NCBI RefSeq assembly: GCF_900104185.1
Contig: NZ_FNIZ01000002.1
Coordinates: 1-64,000 of the forward strand
Reading direction: 5' to 3'
Length of the DNA stretch: 64,000 bases
Source: Halobacillus aidingensis
GTDB taxonomy: Bacteria; Bacillota; Bacilli; Bacillales; Halobacillaceae
Part shown: in pieces, positions 56,621 through 64,000 of the stretch
Position numbering within the stretch: the first letter of the stretch is position 1
Layout: every line of letters starts with the position of its first letter
The notes under the pieces: model-generated
The model's input: the letters and a program-made list of their open reading frames with translations, nothing else
The model's database searches: none
What the model was told of the DNA's origin: nothing
Position numbers and translations under genes: made by a program

Positions 56621-57988
56621 TTAGCCGATAATCATCGGTTCTTTCGGATAATGATATTTGTCTTTGATGCCTTTCCCTCTAATGATGAACAAGAAGGAAA
56701 AAATGCCGATCCTTCCGATAAACATGAGAGTGATGATAATGATTTTACCGGCTGTATGCAAGTCAGGGGTGATGCCCATCGACAGCCCGGTCGTACCAAA
56801 TGCCGAACACGCTTCAAATAAAATCTGCATCAAAGAAAACTGCGGTTCGAAATAATTCAATAAAATCACCGCGATGCCTGTAATCGCAATGGCTGTATTA
56901 ATGACGATGAACGAACGGAAGATATCATCCGGATCGATTTCACGCCTGAATACACGCACATGACTTTTCCCTCGAGCGTATGAGATGACGCTTAACAAAC
57001 TAATCGCAAAGGTTGTCGTCCTAATTCCTCCTCCTACACTACTTGGAGACGCGCCTATGAACATGAGGATACAAATGACGAGCAAAGTCGGTACGCTGAA
57101 TTCCGCCACATCCATAGTCGCAAGTCCACCGTTCCGTGTGGTTACGGATTGGAAGAGGGAGAAAAAAAGAGCCTCATGCCAGGACTTGTCTGCGAAAAAA
57201 TGATTTCTGTCCAATATATAAATAAGAACCGTCCCCACCACCACAAGGGCCCCAAATGTGACGGATGTCAATTTAGCAAACAGTGAAAAGTGGATGACGT
57301 TTTTCTGTTGATGAGTGAGGTAATCTTTAATTTCAATAAGAACAGGAAAACCAATCGCACCAAGAGTCAATAAAAGCATGTTAATGAATTGGACGAAATA
57401 ATCATTTTCAAACATCACGAGAGAAACACCAGTGATATCAAAGCCTGCATTTGTAGTTGCACTGACGGAGGCGAACATTCCTTGGACAACAGCTTCCCCT
57501 ATTGTAGGGAAGTATTGAGTAAAGTAAATGCTTAAAATGATTGCACCTACTATTTCAATCAAAAGAATAATCAATAGGATTTGCTTGATCAGTTTGACCA
57601 TTCCTGCAAACGTAGAGCGGTTCTGGTCTGTTTTAATGAGTTGTCTTCTTTTCAAACCAATTTTTTTTCCGAGCATCAGCCAGATGAACGTTCCCAGCGT
57701 CATAACGCCGATGCCTCCGAACTGGAGGATAAACATGAGGACAAAATATCCCGGTGTATTGAACGTGTCAGCAGTTGATACAACAGTAAGCCCTGTCACG
57801 CTGACGGCACTTACAGCAGTGAACAAAGAATCAATAAAACTGAGTTCTACTCCTTCTTTATGTAGAAATGGAAGGCTTACGAGAATCGTTGAAACGATAA
57901 CAGCGGAAGCGTAGAACAATACGATCACCTGAAAAGGAGTCAAACGGTCAAAGTATTGATTGAATTTAGTTTTTAGGGTCTTGATCAT
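56621..57988 (-). CDS. ktrB: Ktr potassium uptake membrane subunit
   Basis: A 455-aa TrkH/Ktr-family channel with four M1-P-M2 repeats. The filter segments are visible as VSVTGLTVV, TTNAGFDITG, TTRNGGLATMD and FGTTGLSMG, each with the conserved filter glycine. It forms a dimer that moves K+, with Na+ in many cases, under control of the ring subunit. The ATG at 57988 has GAAGGAG upstream. No long structured leader is present, so I see no ydaO-type c-di-AMP riboswitch. Confidence 0.92.
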   Translation of the reverse strand: MIKTLKTKFNQYFDRLTPFQVIVLFYASAVIVSTILVSLPFLHKEGVELSFIDSLFTAVSAVSVTGLTVVSTADTFNTPGYFVLMFILQFGGIGVMTLGTFIWLMLGKKIGLKRRQLIKTDQNRSTFAGMVKLIKQILLIILLIEIVGAIILSIYFTQYFPTIGEAVVQGMFASVSATTNAGFDITGVSLVMFENDYFVQFINMLLLTLGAIGFPVLIEIKDYLTHQQKNVIHFSLFAKLTSVTFGALVVVGTVLIYILDRNHFFADKSWHEALFFSLFQSVTTRNGGLATMDVAEFSVPTLLVICILMFIGASPSSVGGGIRTTTFAISLLSVISYARGKSHVRVFRREIDPDDIFRSFIVINTAIAITGIAVILLNYFEPQFSLMQILFEACSAFGTTGLSMGITPDLHTAGKIIIITLMFIGRIGIFSFLFIIRGKGIKDKYHYPKEPMIIG

Positions 57989-58166
57989 ATATAAATACTC
58001 CTTCAGGTAAGGATATCAATTTATATATGGATTTTATATCTTCTTTCTTCATTTTACAACTCCTTTCACCATTTATAGGATAATAAAAGGATTGGATATA
58101 ATTTACATAAAATAAAGAAAGTGGGACAATGAATATAACAGTTTTTAACTGGAAGGGGGGAGCCTT

Positions 58167-58748
58167 TTGGAAAGCCGGTCTTTTCATCCACTGCTGTTGT
58201 TTTGTATGATTCTTATTTTAATGCCCGATACAGCTTATGGCGCGATGGATCCTGAAGAAGTGGAAGGGATTAAGAGGGAAGCTCCTCTGCATGTCATCGG
58301 AAGTGTGGAGAGCGATGTACTCGTGAAAGACTTATCTACAGATAACTCTCCTAAGCAATTAAGAAAAATGCGCTTGAGCGTGCAGGAATATAGGAAGGCT
58401 CCCGGTACAATAAATCGCGAGCGTTCCATAGAAGTGTTTTACACGTACATTCCCTCATGGGTCGCCATGGCAGGCGGAAGTAAGATGGATATATATGAAG
58501 GAGACGAAATTGAACTCTGGTTGGATAAAGGGGAATACGGGTGGGAGCCTGCAGCGGCAGGAAATACGGTTGAGCATTTGAGTTATGTGGAAGATCGTAA
58601 AGAGCCGATCCCAGAACCTAAGACGCATGCAGCCAAAGAGACGTTCAATGAAAACTTAGGGGTGTTGGTCATGGGTGGATTTGTGATCGCACTTCTCTTT
58701 TTTATATTCCTGAGTCGTCGCTGGGTCACCCCTAAAGAAAGGAGGTGA
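58167..58748 (+). CDS. Hypothetical exported membrane-anchored protein
   Basis: A 193-aa protein with a signal peptide (about residues 1-25, ending AYGAM), an extracellular beta-rich domain (with VFYTYIPSWVAMAGGSKMDIYEGDEIELWL), and a C-terminal TM helix (about 163-183) with a basic end. TTG start at 58167 with AAGGGGGGAGCC upstream. It is followed after 3 bp by a lipoprotein gene, so the two are probably one operon and may interact outside the membrane (inference). Confidence 0.65.
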   Translation: MESRSFHPLLLFCMILILMPDTAYGAMDPEEVEGIKREAPLHVIGSVESDVLVKDLSTDNSPKQLRKMRLSVQEYRKAPGTINRERSIEVFYTYIPSWVAMAGGSKMDIYEGDEIELWLDKGEYGWEPAAAGNTVEHLSYVEDRKEPIPEPKTHAAKETFNENLGVLVMGGFVIALLFFIFLSRRWVTPKERR

Positions 58749-58751
58749 AGC

Positions 58752-59363
58752 ATGAAAAAGGTCTTTATCCTTGTCGTTTTGTTCATCTTATCCGGCTGTG
58801 CGGTGGCCGGGGGAACGGATCCCTCTATTAAAGCGAATCCTGAATCGGATTATGAAAAGACCTACAAGGATCTAGGAATAGGTCAAATCCACGATTTTGA
58901 ATTCACGCTCCCAAAAGCAGGTGAACGATGGGTAAGAGTCTGGGTGGAAGGCTATCACGATGGTAAGAAAATAGAAGAACCATTAGTTGAAATTTCCTAT
59001 GGGAAAAATCCAGATCAAACTGAAAAAGGGCAGATGGGAATCGGAATCATTAGAGACGGGGGAGATGGGGCGTTGCTGCACTTGTATGCTCCAGGTGTAT
59101 CTTTAATGCCAAGGGAGAGTCCGCTTCCTCTGAATGACCCGGGAATCAGTACATGGGAATATGCCATTGGGGAAGAAGGAATAAAGCTTGCATTAGGCGA
59201 AGAAGTCTTATTGGGAGCTTATCGTCAGTCATCTTCAGGTACGATGGAAGCTTTTGATTTGCAGAATGCGGCACAAGTAAAGCGTATGATCAAGCAAGAT
59301 ACGACGGTGCTTTTACTGAAAATCAAGGTTGGAAATGATCAAGAGCAGCAGGGAAATACATAA
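58752..59363 (+). CDS. Lipoprotein, 203 aa
   Basis: A signal peptide with lipobox LSGC (Cys about 16) and an exported beta-rich domain without recognised motif (EFTLPKAGERWVRVWVEGYH near residues 53-72, GIGIIRDGGDGALLHLYAPG near 98). The ribosome site AAAGGAGGTG overlaps the end of the preceding gene, indicating coupling. Function unknown. Confidence 0.7.
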   Translation: MKKVFILVVLFILSGCAVAGGTDPSIKANPESDYEKTYKDLGIGQIHDFEFTLPKAGERWVRVWVEGYHDGKKIEEPLVEISYGKNPDQTEKGQMGIGIIRDGGDGALLHLYAPGVSLMPRESPLPLNDPGISTWEYAIGEEGIKLALGEEVLLGAYRQSSSGTMEAFDLQNAAQVKRMIKQDTTVLLLKIKVGNDQEQQGNT

Positions 59364-59430
59364 GGACGTTTGCTTCGTCTGAGGTTTACTGTATGTGGTT
59401 TTATGTGTGAAAAAAAAGGAGGAGTTAAGC

Positions 59431-59859
59431 ATGTTTCAATTGGGGAGTGTGTTTGTCCCGGTGACAAACCTTGAGAAATCGAAAAGATGGTATGAGGAAC
59501 ACTTGGATGTACAGGAAATCGACTCATGGGAAGGGGGCGCGGGGTTTTTCTTTCCTCAAGGCTCCGTGCAGTTCGGACTGATTGAAGTTTCCCATCCACA
59601 GCCTACAGAATTCGAAATAAACAAGAGCGAAAAGAATAGTTATTTCAATTTTGTTGTCAATGATATCAAAGCCGCTTTCAAGAGGTTGAATGATGCAGGG
59701 GTTGAGACGACGGACATTCAAGAGTTTGGTGGGATGAAGCATTTTGACTTTTTTGATCCCGATCAAAATGTGTTCAGTGTAGTGGATGAGGACTTGAATT
59801 CTCCTTTTCACAAAGAGAATGTTAGGAAAGAGCAGGAGACTTTACGAAATAAGGAATAA
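59431..59859 (+). CDS. VOC family protein
   Basis: A 142-aa glyoxalase-fold protein beginning MFQLGSVFVPVTNLEKSKRWYEEHL, with KHFDFFDPDQNVFSVVDED as the metal-site strand near the C-terminus and a charged tail. The ATG at 59431 is preceded by AAAGGAGGAG; the upstream in-frame start lacks a site. Substrate unknown. Confidence 0.82.
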   Translation: MFQLGSVFVPVTNLEKSKRWYEEHLDVQEIDSWEGGAGFFFPQGSVQFGLIEVSHPQPTEFEINKSEKNSYFNFVVNDIKAAFKRLNDAGVETTDIQEFGGMKHFDFFDPDQNVFSVVDEDLNSPFHKENVRKEQETLRNKE

Positions 59860-59887
59860 TGAGATTCTGAATCTGAAGCAACTGAAG

Positions 59888-59921
59888 AAACGTCTAGAGA
59901 AAACTCTCTAGACGTTTTATT
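59888..59921. terminator. Bidirectional terminator
   Basis: AAACGTCTAGAGA pairs with TCTCTAGACGTTT around a 4-base loop, between the VOC gene and the convergent 131-aa gene. Confidence 0.85.
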
Positions 59922-60312
59922 TGGACAACACGAGTTTTTCCTGTTTATCTTCCCATTGTAAGGTGATCGTCATATCACTTTTGAGTGCGATGCGACAATC
60001 ATTACATTTCGACTCCAGGTATAGTTGTTGGCCGGATAGCCGCTTCGTTCCTTTCCAGTGGATCTCTTTCCCTCCCCACGTGGATTCTGTGTCCACTGTG
60101 TAGGTAACAGGGAGGTCGTCAATATCCGAATCACCCGTGTATGTAAGGATGAGTTCTCTGAACATGGTTCCGTTTTCTTCATCACCTACATATTGACCTG
60201 ACCAACTTTTGGACTGTCCTGTGAGTGATTTCGCTCCCGAGCTGTACCATATAAACAGGCCGGCAAAGGAAAGTAGAATCAAGGAAATGACGAGTCCTTC
60301 TTTTTTATTCAT
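59917..60312 (-). CDS. Hypothetical exported protein, 131 aa
   Basis: One N-terminal TM or signal helix (about residues 8-25) and a beta-rich extracellular domain. It contains a C-N-D-C pair (ESKCNDCRIAL) that could form a metal or disulfide motif. AGGAGG lies 5 to 7 bases before the ATG at 60312. No family recognised. Confidence 0.6.
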   Translation of the reverse strand: MNKKEGLVISLILLSFAGLFIWYSSGAKSLTGQSKSWSGQYVGDEENGTMFRELILTYTGDSDIDDLPVTYTVDTESTWGGKEIHWKGTKRLSGQQLYLESKCNDCRIALKSDMTITLQWEDKQEKLVLSK

Positions 60313-60435
60313 GAGATCCTCCTGGTTTTTGTATGGCTATTATTTTACTATAATCCCTTGATGGGAAAAAGGCCTCCTTTTTTATGAAACTTATAAAATT
60401 CCGCACCGTAAAAGAATGAGAAGGAGGGTGAACAA

Positions 60436-60588
60436 GTGGCTGTTTTCATAAGTTTGATCATCATTCTTTCCTTGTGGTCAATCACAAAAACGTTGGAAAG
60501 AATGACGAAGCGGATAACAGATAAGCAAGATGAGCAAATTGTACATTTACAAGAAATCAAGGAATTGCTCGCTGAGAAGAAAGAGTAA
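60436..60588 (+). CDS. Small membrane protein, 50 aa
   Basis: Starts at GTG 60436: VAVFISLIIILSLWSITKTL, then a charged helix (ERMTKRITDKQDEQIVHLQE, ending IKELLAEKKE). One TM helix and a coiled-coil-like tail. AAGGAGGGTG precedes it. Function unknown. Confidence 0.65.
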   Translation: MAVFISLIIILSLWSITKTLERMTKRITDKQDEQIVHLQEIKELLAEKKE

Positions 60589-60599
60589 GGAGGTTCATT

Positions 60600-60674
60600 T
60601 TGAATAAGACGTGGCGATTCCGCTTGGCTTTTTTATTTCTACTATGTTTGTTCATTAAGTGGGAGAAAAAATAA
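60600..60674 (+). CDS. Possible 24-aa membrane peptide
   Basis: TTG at 60600 opens NKTWRFRLAFLFLLCLFIKW and a short lysine end. AAGGAGG lies 7-8 bases upstream, 11 bp after the 50-aa gene. A single basic-hydrophobic helix. The ribosome site makes it credible, but at this length it may be chance. Confidence 0.4.
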   Translation: MNKTWRFRLAFLFLLCLFIKWEKK

Positions 60675-60784
60675 TAACGAACAATTCAACGTTGCTTGCG
60701 CAAGAAGATAGTCTCTAAATAAGGCCAGGAGGTCGTGGTAAAAAAGCTGGGTGGCGGAAACAGGGAGAAGGGAGGGATAGACCA

Positions 60785-61228
60785 TTGAAAAGATCCAATA
60801 GAATCGCAAAGCTATTGACTTATTGTGCGTTTGGGATCATGGGCCTTGGAGTGATTGCGTTCTTTGTCATTATTCTAGACCACAGGTTTGGGACAGGGGT
60901 TCAGGGGATTAGTGTTTTAACCAGAAGCCTCGTGATGGGGGTTCTGTTTTTAGGTTTTGCGGAAGCTGTCCATTTATTGCAGGGGATTCATGATCAAGGT
61001 ACGGATCATGAAGCTGAAGAGTATAATTTTACATATGAAAAGGAAGTGGATGACATTTCTAAGGTAGACCCTGAGGACGAACGTGAAATCCACGCATTTT
61101 TCAAAGAACGAGATCAAAAGGTGGGGGAGATCCATCCCACGGATGAGCCGTTCATTTATATCGTAGATGTGGACGGGAGAAAGAGAAAAGTAGAAGCGGG
61201 TGGATTTACTTTGAAAATACTAGAGTAA
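60785..61228 (+). CDS. Hypothetical membrane protein, 147 aa
   Basis: Two TM helices (about residues 10-30 and 45-65), then an acidic cytoplasmic region and a C-terminal beta hairpin (PFIYIVDVDGRKRKVEAGGF). TTG start at 60785 with AAGGGAGGGATAG upstream. No family recognised. A terminator follows directly. Confidence 0.65.
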   Translation: MKRSNRIAKLLTYCAFGIMGLGVIAFFVIILDHRFGTGVQGISVLTRSLVMGVLFLGFAEAVHLLQGIHDQGTDHEAEEYNFTYEKEVDDISKVDPEDEREIHAFFKERDQKVGEIHPTDEPFIYIVDVDGRKRKVEAGGFTLKILE

Positions 61229-61231
61229 AAA

Positions 61232-61262
61232 GAAGGCCTCCATAAGAAAGGAGGCTTCACAT
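61232..61262. terminator. Terminator between convergent genes
   Basis: GAAGGCCTCC pairs with GGAGGCTTC (one bulge) around an 8-base loop, followed by T-rich sequence inside the GH18 stop region. Confidence 0.65.
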
Positions 61263-62669
61263 TTTTTTCACTTTAAAATTGCGCTGAAGGACCGGCCAAT
61301 TTTGTGGGAAGGGGCTCCCTAGAACCCAGTAGCTTGCGCCTCTCAGACCGTACTCTTCGAGCGTATCATATTTAGCCTGCACACTCCTTGCGTCTTCAAA
61401 CCAAACTTCATGCTCCTGCCCACTTTCATCGGTATATCGGAAAAAAGGCGATTGATATTCTTCATTGTATTGGATGGGAACCCCGTATTTTGCAGCGAGT
61501 TGGATCGCTTCCTGTGGGTTGACCGTTCGGGCGTATGTGCCCTGCACCCATGGGATTTCCCATTCACGTCCATACAAAGGCATTCCCATCAGAATTTTAT
61601 CACGAGGAATGACGGTGACGGCGTAATCGAGCACTTCACGGACCTTGTTGATTGGTGCGATGGCCCACGGTCTTCCTCCTGACCAGCCCCATTCATATGT
61701 CATGAGCACAACGAAATCAACAATGTCCCCATGGGCTTCATAATCATGGGCCTCATAGAGCAGTCCTTGCTGATCTTCGCGTACTTTTGGCGCGAGGGCG
61801 GTGGAGACGCTGAAACCTTCCGGACGCAAACGGCCGACGACTTTTCTAAGGAAAGCATTGTAATTTTCTTTATCTTCCGGATACACATATTCAAAGTCGA
61901 AGTTTACTCCTGAATAGCCTTTCGCACGCATCTGTTCCAATAGGTTTTCGATAAAGGTATCCTGAATCCCAGGGTTTCGTAAAAAAGTGGCTGCAAGATC
62001 TGAATCGAAGCTGCCTCCGACGAAATTAGTGACCACCAGCAACGGGGATATGTTTTGGGCAGCGGCCGCCTGTAAAACCGCTGCGTCATCCAAATCTGTC
62101 AGGTTTCCATCTGTCTGGATGGTGCGTGTGAAAGGAGAGAGATAGGTGAAATGGCTGCCGAGAGTGTTTACTTCCCTTGCTCCTTCTGCATTCGTTCTCG
62201 TGATGTAAGCGTTGATTTCTTTCACAGGACGAAGAGGGGAAGGGATGGCGAGTGTCATACCGACAGAAATGAGCGATGGGTTCTCAATGCCATTTGCTTC
62301 CGCAATCTCAGAAACAGATACGCCAAACTGGTTGGCGATTTTCCAGAGGCTGTCGCCTGCCTGTACCGTATAGTTCGTAAAAGGAAGAAGGAGCATTTGC
62401 CCGACAAAAATGAGCGCTGGATTCGCGATGTTGTTTTTCTCAGCAAGGTCCTGTACACGAACACCGTAGCGGTTCGCAATGTTCCATAGATTGTCTCCTG
62501 GCTGGACGACATATTCTTTATTCGGCTCGGGGATGACGAGCGCCTGACCGATCACGACCACATCTGGATTGTTCAGTTGGTTCAAAAGTATGATTTGATT
62601 GATATCGGCTCCATATCGCTGGGCGATTTTCCATAGGGTGTCACCATTTTCTACAGCGTGTATGATCAT
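61257..62669 (-). CDS. Triple-LysM glycosyl hydrolase family 18 (SleL/YaaH-type)
   Basis: A 470-aa peptidoglycan hydrolase. Three LysM domains lie at about residues 2-47, 51-96 and 99-143 (each with D-(T/N/S)-L-W-(K/N)-I-A and N-x-x-x-P/L-x-x-x-x-G-Q/M). A GH18 catalytic domain runs from about 150 to 465, whose active-site strand is GVNFDFEYVYPED (D-x-E pattern). The family includes SleL/YaaH cortex-fragment lytic enzymes of spores, which usually carry two LysM domains; this one has three. No signal peptide is visible, as in other spore-targeted members. AAAAGGAGGGG precedes the ATG. Confidence 0.88.
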   Translation of the reverse strand: MIIHAVENGDTLWKIAQRYGADINQIILLNQLNNPDVVVIGQALVIPEPNKEYVVQPGDNLWNIANRYGVRVQDLAEKNNIANPALIFVGQMLLLPFTNYTVQAGDSLWKIANQFGVSVSEIAEANGIENPSLISVGMTLAIPSPLRPVKEINAYITRTNAEGAREVNTLGSHFTYLSPFTRTIQTDGNLTDLDDAAVLQAAAAQNISPLLVVTNFVGGSFDSDLAATFLRNPGIQDTFIENLLEQMRAKGYSGVNFDFEYVYPEDKENYNAFLRKVVGRLRPEGFSVSTALAPKVREDQQGLLYEAHDYEAHGDIVDFVVLMTYEWGWSGGRPWAIAPINKVREVLDYAVTVIPRDKILMGMPLYGREWEIPWVQGTYARTVNPQEAIQLAAKYGVPIQYNEEYQSPFFRYTDESGQEHEVWFEDARSVQAKYDTLEEYGLRGASYWVLGSPFPQNWPVLQRNFKVKKM

Positions 62670-62791
62670 TTCGCCCCTCCTTTTTGTGCTTTTTTATGAA
62701 GATATGCAAGGGGCGCTTGTCCGTATGTATAAGCACTCACAGGTGGAGAGCTGGTTTCAGTGGTCTTCTGACATTGAATCATATTTCTTAG

Positions 62792-63001
62792 GAGAGGTTT
62801 TCTTTTGCGAAGGATAAGTGGGTAGTTAATCGGATTTATTTCGAAATTGAGTTTTTAAGAATCGGGCAGTATTCTGGAAGACTCAGTTTCGAGAAAATAG
62901 ATAGTATTGAAGCTGAATTGGGTGATGATATAGCCCATAAACAAAATATCGAAGGTTATCCTAAAACTAGCAGAGGGAAATTGCCATTACCAACAGGTTA
63001 A
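62792..63001 (+). pseudogene. Degenerate open stretch, possible gene remnant
   Basis: Between the GH18 gene and the EamA gene (62670-63257) no convincing gene is seen. One frame from 62792 to TAA 62999-63001 stays open for about 70 codons with protein-like composition (VVNRIYFEIEFLRIG, then SFEKIDSIEAELGDD) but has no start codon. It also contains the dispersed CTCAGTTTCGAG word (about 62881-62892). Confidence 0.35.
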
Positions 63002-63026
63002 AAAAAGTTATAGCGTACAAATACTA

Positions 63027-63188
63027 ATGGCATTTGTTACGGTTATTTACATCTCTATCATTGTTTTATTCCTTGGTACACTGAGTGTAGAAATTAGGTT
63101 CACATTGCTGGGTATGGGTATGATATCGATATTGGCAAACATGAAAAAGGCTATATCTATTTACATACATACTGAATCTTCAAGATAA
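63027..63188 (+). CDS. Possible small membrane ORF, 53 aa
   Basis: ATG 63027 opens MAFVTVIYISIIVLFLGTLS, then VEIRFTLLGMGMISILAN and a short basic end. Two hydrophobic segments, but no ribosome site and no neighbouring operon. Could be a remnant. Confidence 0.3.
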   Translation: MAFVTVIYISIIVLFLGTLSVEIRFTLLGMGMISILANMKKAISIYIHTESSR

Positions 63189-63257
63189 GGCGCGCTAGTT
63201 GTACGGTAGCTACCGCTTATTGAGCTAACGGATCAGGGATGTGGAAGAACGTGTATA

Positions 63258-64000
63258 TTATACCGCTTTCGTTTCCCTTTCCCTTTGAGGGTGAGGAGGC
63301 TTCTTCACGCTAAGTACGATAACCGTAAACAGGATGAGCACCATTCCAATAAGTTGAATGAGGGTCAAGTGGTCTCCGATTAGCAGAAAGCCAAATAATG
63401 AAGCGGTAACAGGCTCAACCATAGCGACCATTGAAGCTGTCGTTGGAGCCGTCCACTGAATGCCGATTACATAGAAGATGAACGAAATCCCAGCACCCAA
63501 TATCCCCAATAAAAGAAACCAGCCTATGTCGTTTGAGGTCATCACTCTAGCGACTTCACCCATGTCCGCGATAAGCAAAAGGATAAGACAGAATGAGAAG
63601 AATGCGGTGGTTAAAGTGGTTTGTGGCTTGCCGATGGAAGAGGCGTTTTTAAATCCGAAGATAAATAATGCATAGGAAAGGCCAGCAGCAAGCCCGAATG
63701 CCACCCCTAGAATACCCACGGATATCGAATCGGTGTTGTAAGCACCTGTAAGCAGAATAATCCCCATAAGCACTCCTAATATGCATCCCCATTTAAACCA
63801 AGTCGAACGTTCAATTCGTAATAAAAAAGAGATGACAAGGACGAAAACCGGTGCTGTGTACATTAAAGTAGAAGCAACAGCCACACTTGAAGCCTGGATG
63901 GTAAGAAAATAAAAAGTGAAATTCCCGGCCACACCTACGCCAGCCAATAAGGACCATATGTATATTGGAGTGGAGGAGCTCCAGTTTTGTTTAATGCTTA
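63258..64000 (-). CDS. EamA/DMT-family exporter, 5' end outside window
   Basis: The minus-strand frame is open through the right edge (reading SIKQNWSSSTPIYIWSLLAG before the first in-window TTG at 63947), so the gene continues beyond the window. The visible part, about 247 codons, has roughly eight helices of the 10-TM EamA fold. It includes ASSVAVASTLMYTAPVFVLV at the end of the first EamA repeat and MVAMVEPVTASLFGFLLIGD in the second. Probable metabolite exporter; substrate unknown. Confidence 0.85.
   Translation of the reverse strand, partial: SIKQNWSSSTPIYIWSLLAGVGVAGNFTFYFLTIQASSVAVASTLMYTAPVFVLVISFLLRIERSTWFKWGCILGVLMGIILLTGAYNTDSISVGILGVAFGLAAGLSYALFIFGFKNASSIGKPQTTLTTAFFSFCLILLLIADMGEVARVMTSNDIGWFLLLGILGAGISFIFYVIGIQWTAPTTASMVAMVEPVTASLFGFLLIGDHLTLIQLIGMVLILFTVIVLSVKKPPHPQRERETKAV

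Noticed and set aside
57989-58166. ydaO-type c-di-AMP riboswitch before ktrB
   Set aside because: The leader is short and A/T-rich, without the conserved GC-rich junctions expected of that riboswitch.

Overview
The window reads as a low-to-mid GC Gram-positive chromosome from a spore-forming Bacillaceae, most likely a moderately halophilic or halotolerant genus of the Halobacillus/Virgibacillus type (inference). Supporting signs are AAGGAGG-type ribosome sites throughout, frequent TTG and GTG starts, a LysM-GH18 spore-cortex-type hydrolase, a G. stearothermophilus-like mannitol operon order (mtlA-mtlR-mtlF-mtlD), KtrAB potassium uptake, several Na+-dependent symporters and Bacillaceae-type intergenic palindromes. 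No rRNA, tRNA or CRISPR array was seen.

Layout. 1-320: start of an IS1182-type transposase running off the left edge, with its hairpin-rich end. 600-5050: a DacF-type D,D-carboxypeptidase, then a run of small housekeeping enzymes (DUF1801, two GNATs, HAD, VOC) and two small minus-strand membrane or secreted proteins. 5113-5616: a compound palindromic non-coding element bounded by a perfect 14-bp inverted repeat. 5827-8658: yhdT-panF pantothenate/Na+ symport and two small genes. 8837-13386 (minus): a four-gene uptake and amide-hydrolysis operon (M20 amidase, YtcJ-type amidohydrolase, DUF3311, SSS symporter) with a recognisable promoter and a palindrome over its -35. 13650-18687: a phosphotransferase gene interrupted by an in-frame TGA, YjzC, azoreductase, a CDF cation transporter flanked by 35-bp repeats, and glutamate dehydrogenase. 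18728-21805 (minus): aldehyde dehydrogenase and an acetolactate-synthase-like TPP enzyme. 22017-27715: the mannitol PTS operon, with an MtlR-type operator and a cre-like site, split by a 21-bp degenerate repeat array.

27884-33784 is an iron-acquisition locus: a FhuF-type 2Fe-2S reductase, divergent from two IucA/IucC (NIS) synthetases and a fold-III PLP decarboxylase. A Fur-box-like site sits on the fhuF promoter. The set resembles staphyloferrin-type logic but lacks visible amine-supply and export genes, so its product cannot be named. 33884-36553 holds a polytopic membrane protein, a membrane-anchored lysozyme-type hydrolase and a LytTR regulator/DUF3021 pair. 36866-40264 holds a small helical protein and a giant multi-TM protein broken by a -1 frameshift.

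40280-62669 is rich in very small membrane, lipoprotein and stress-type genes: two mini PspC proteins, a YdbS/YdbT PH-domain pair, an AAA ATPase and an ABC exporter whose ATPase lacks any ATG, GTG or TTG start. It also holds a GAF histidine kinase/NarL regulator pair preceded by a second 21-bp repeat array, KtrAB, and a triple-LysM GH18 enzyme. The right edge carries a degenerate stretch and a 5'-truncated EamA exporter. The most distinctive signals are the NIS siderophore locus, the two 21-bp repeat arrays, the compound palindrome with dispersed AGTTTCGAG words, and several disrupted or non-canonically started genes.
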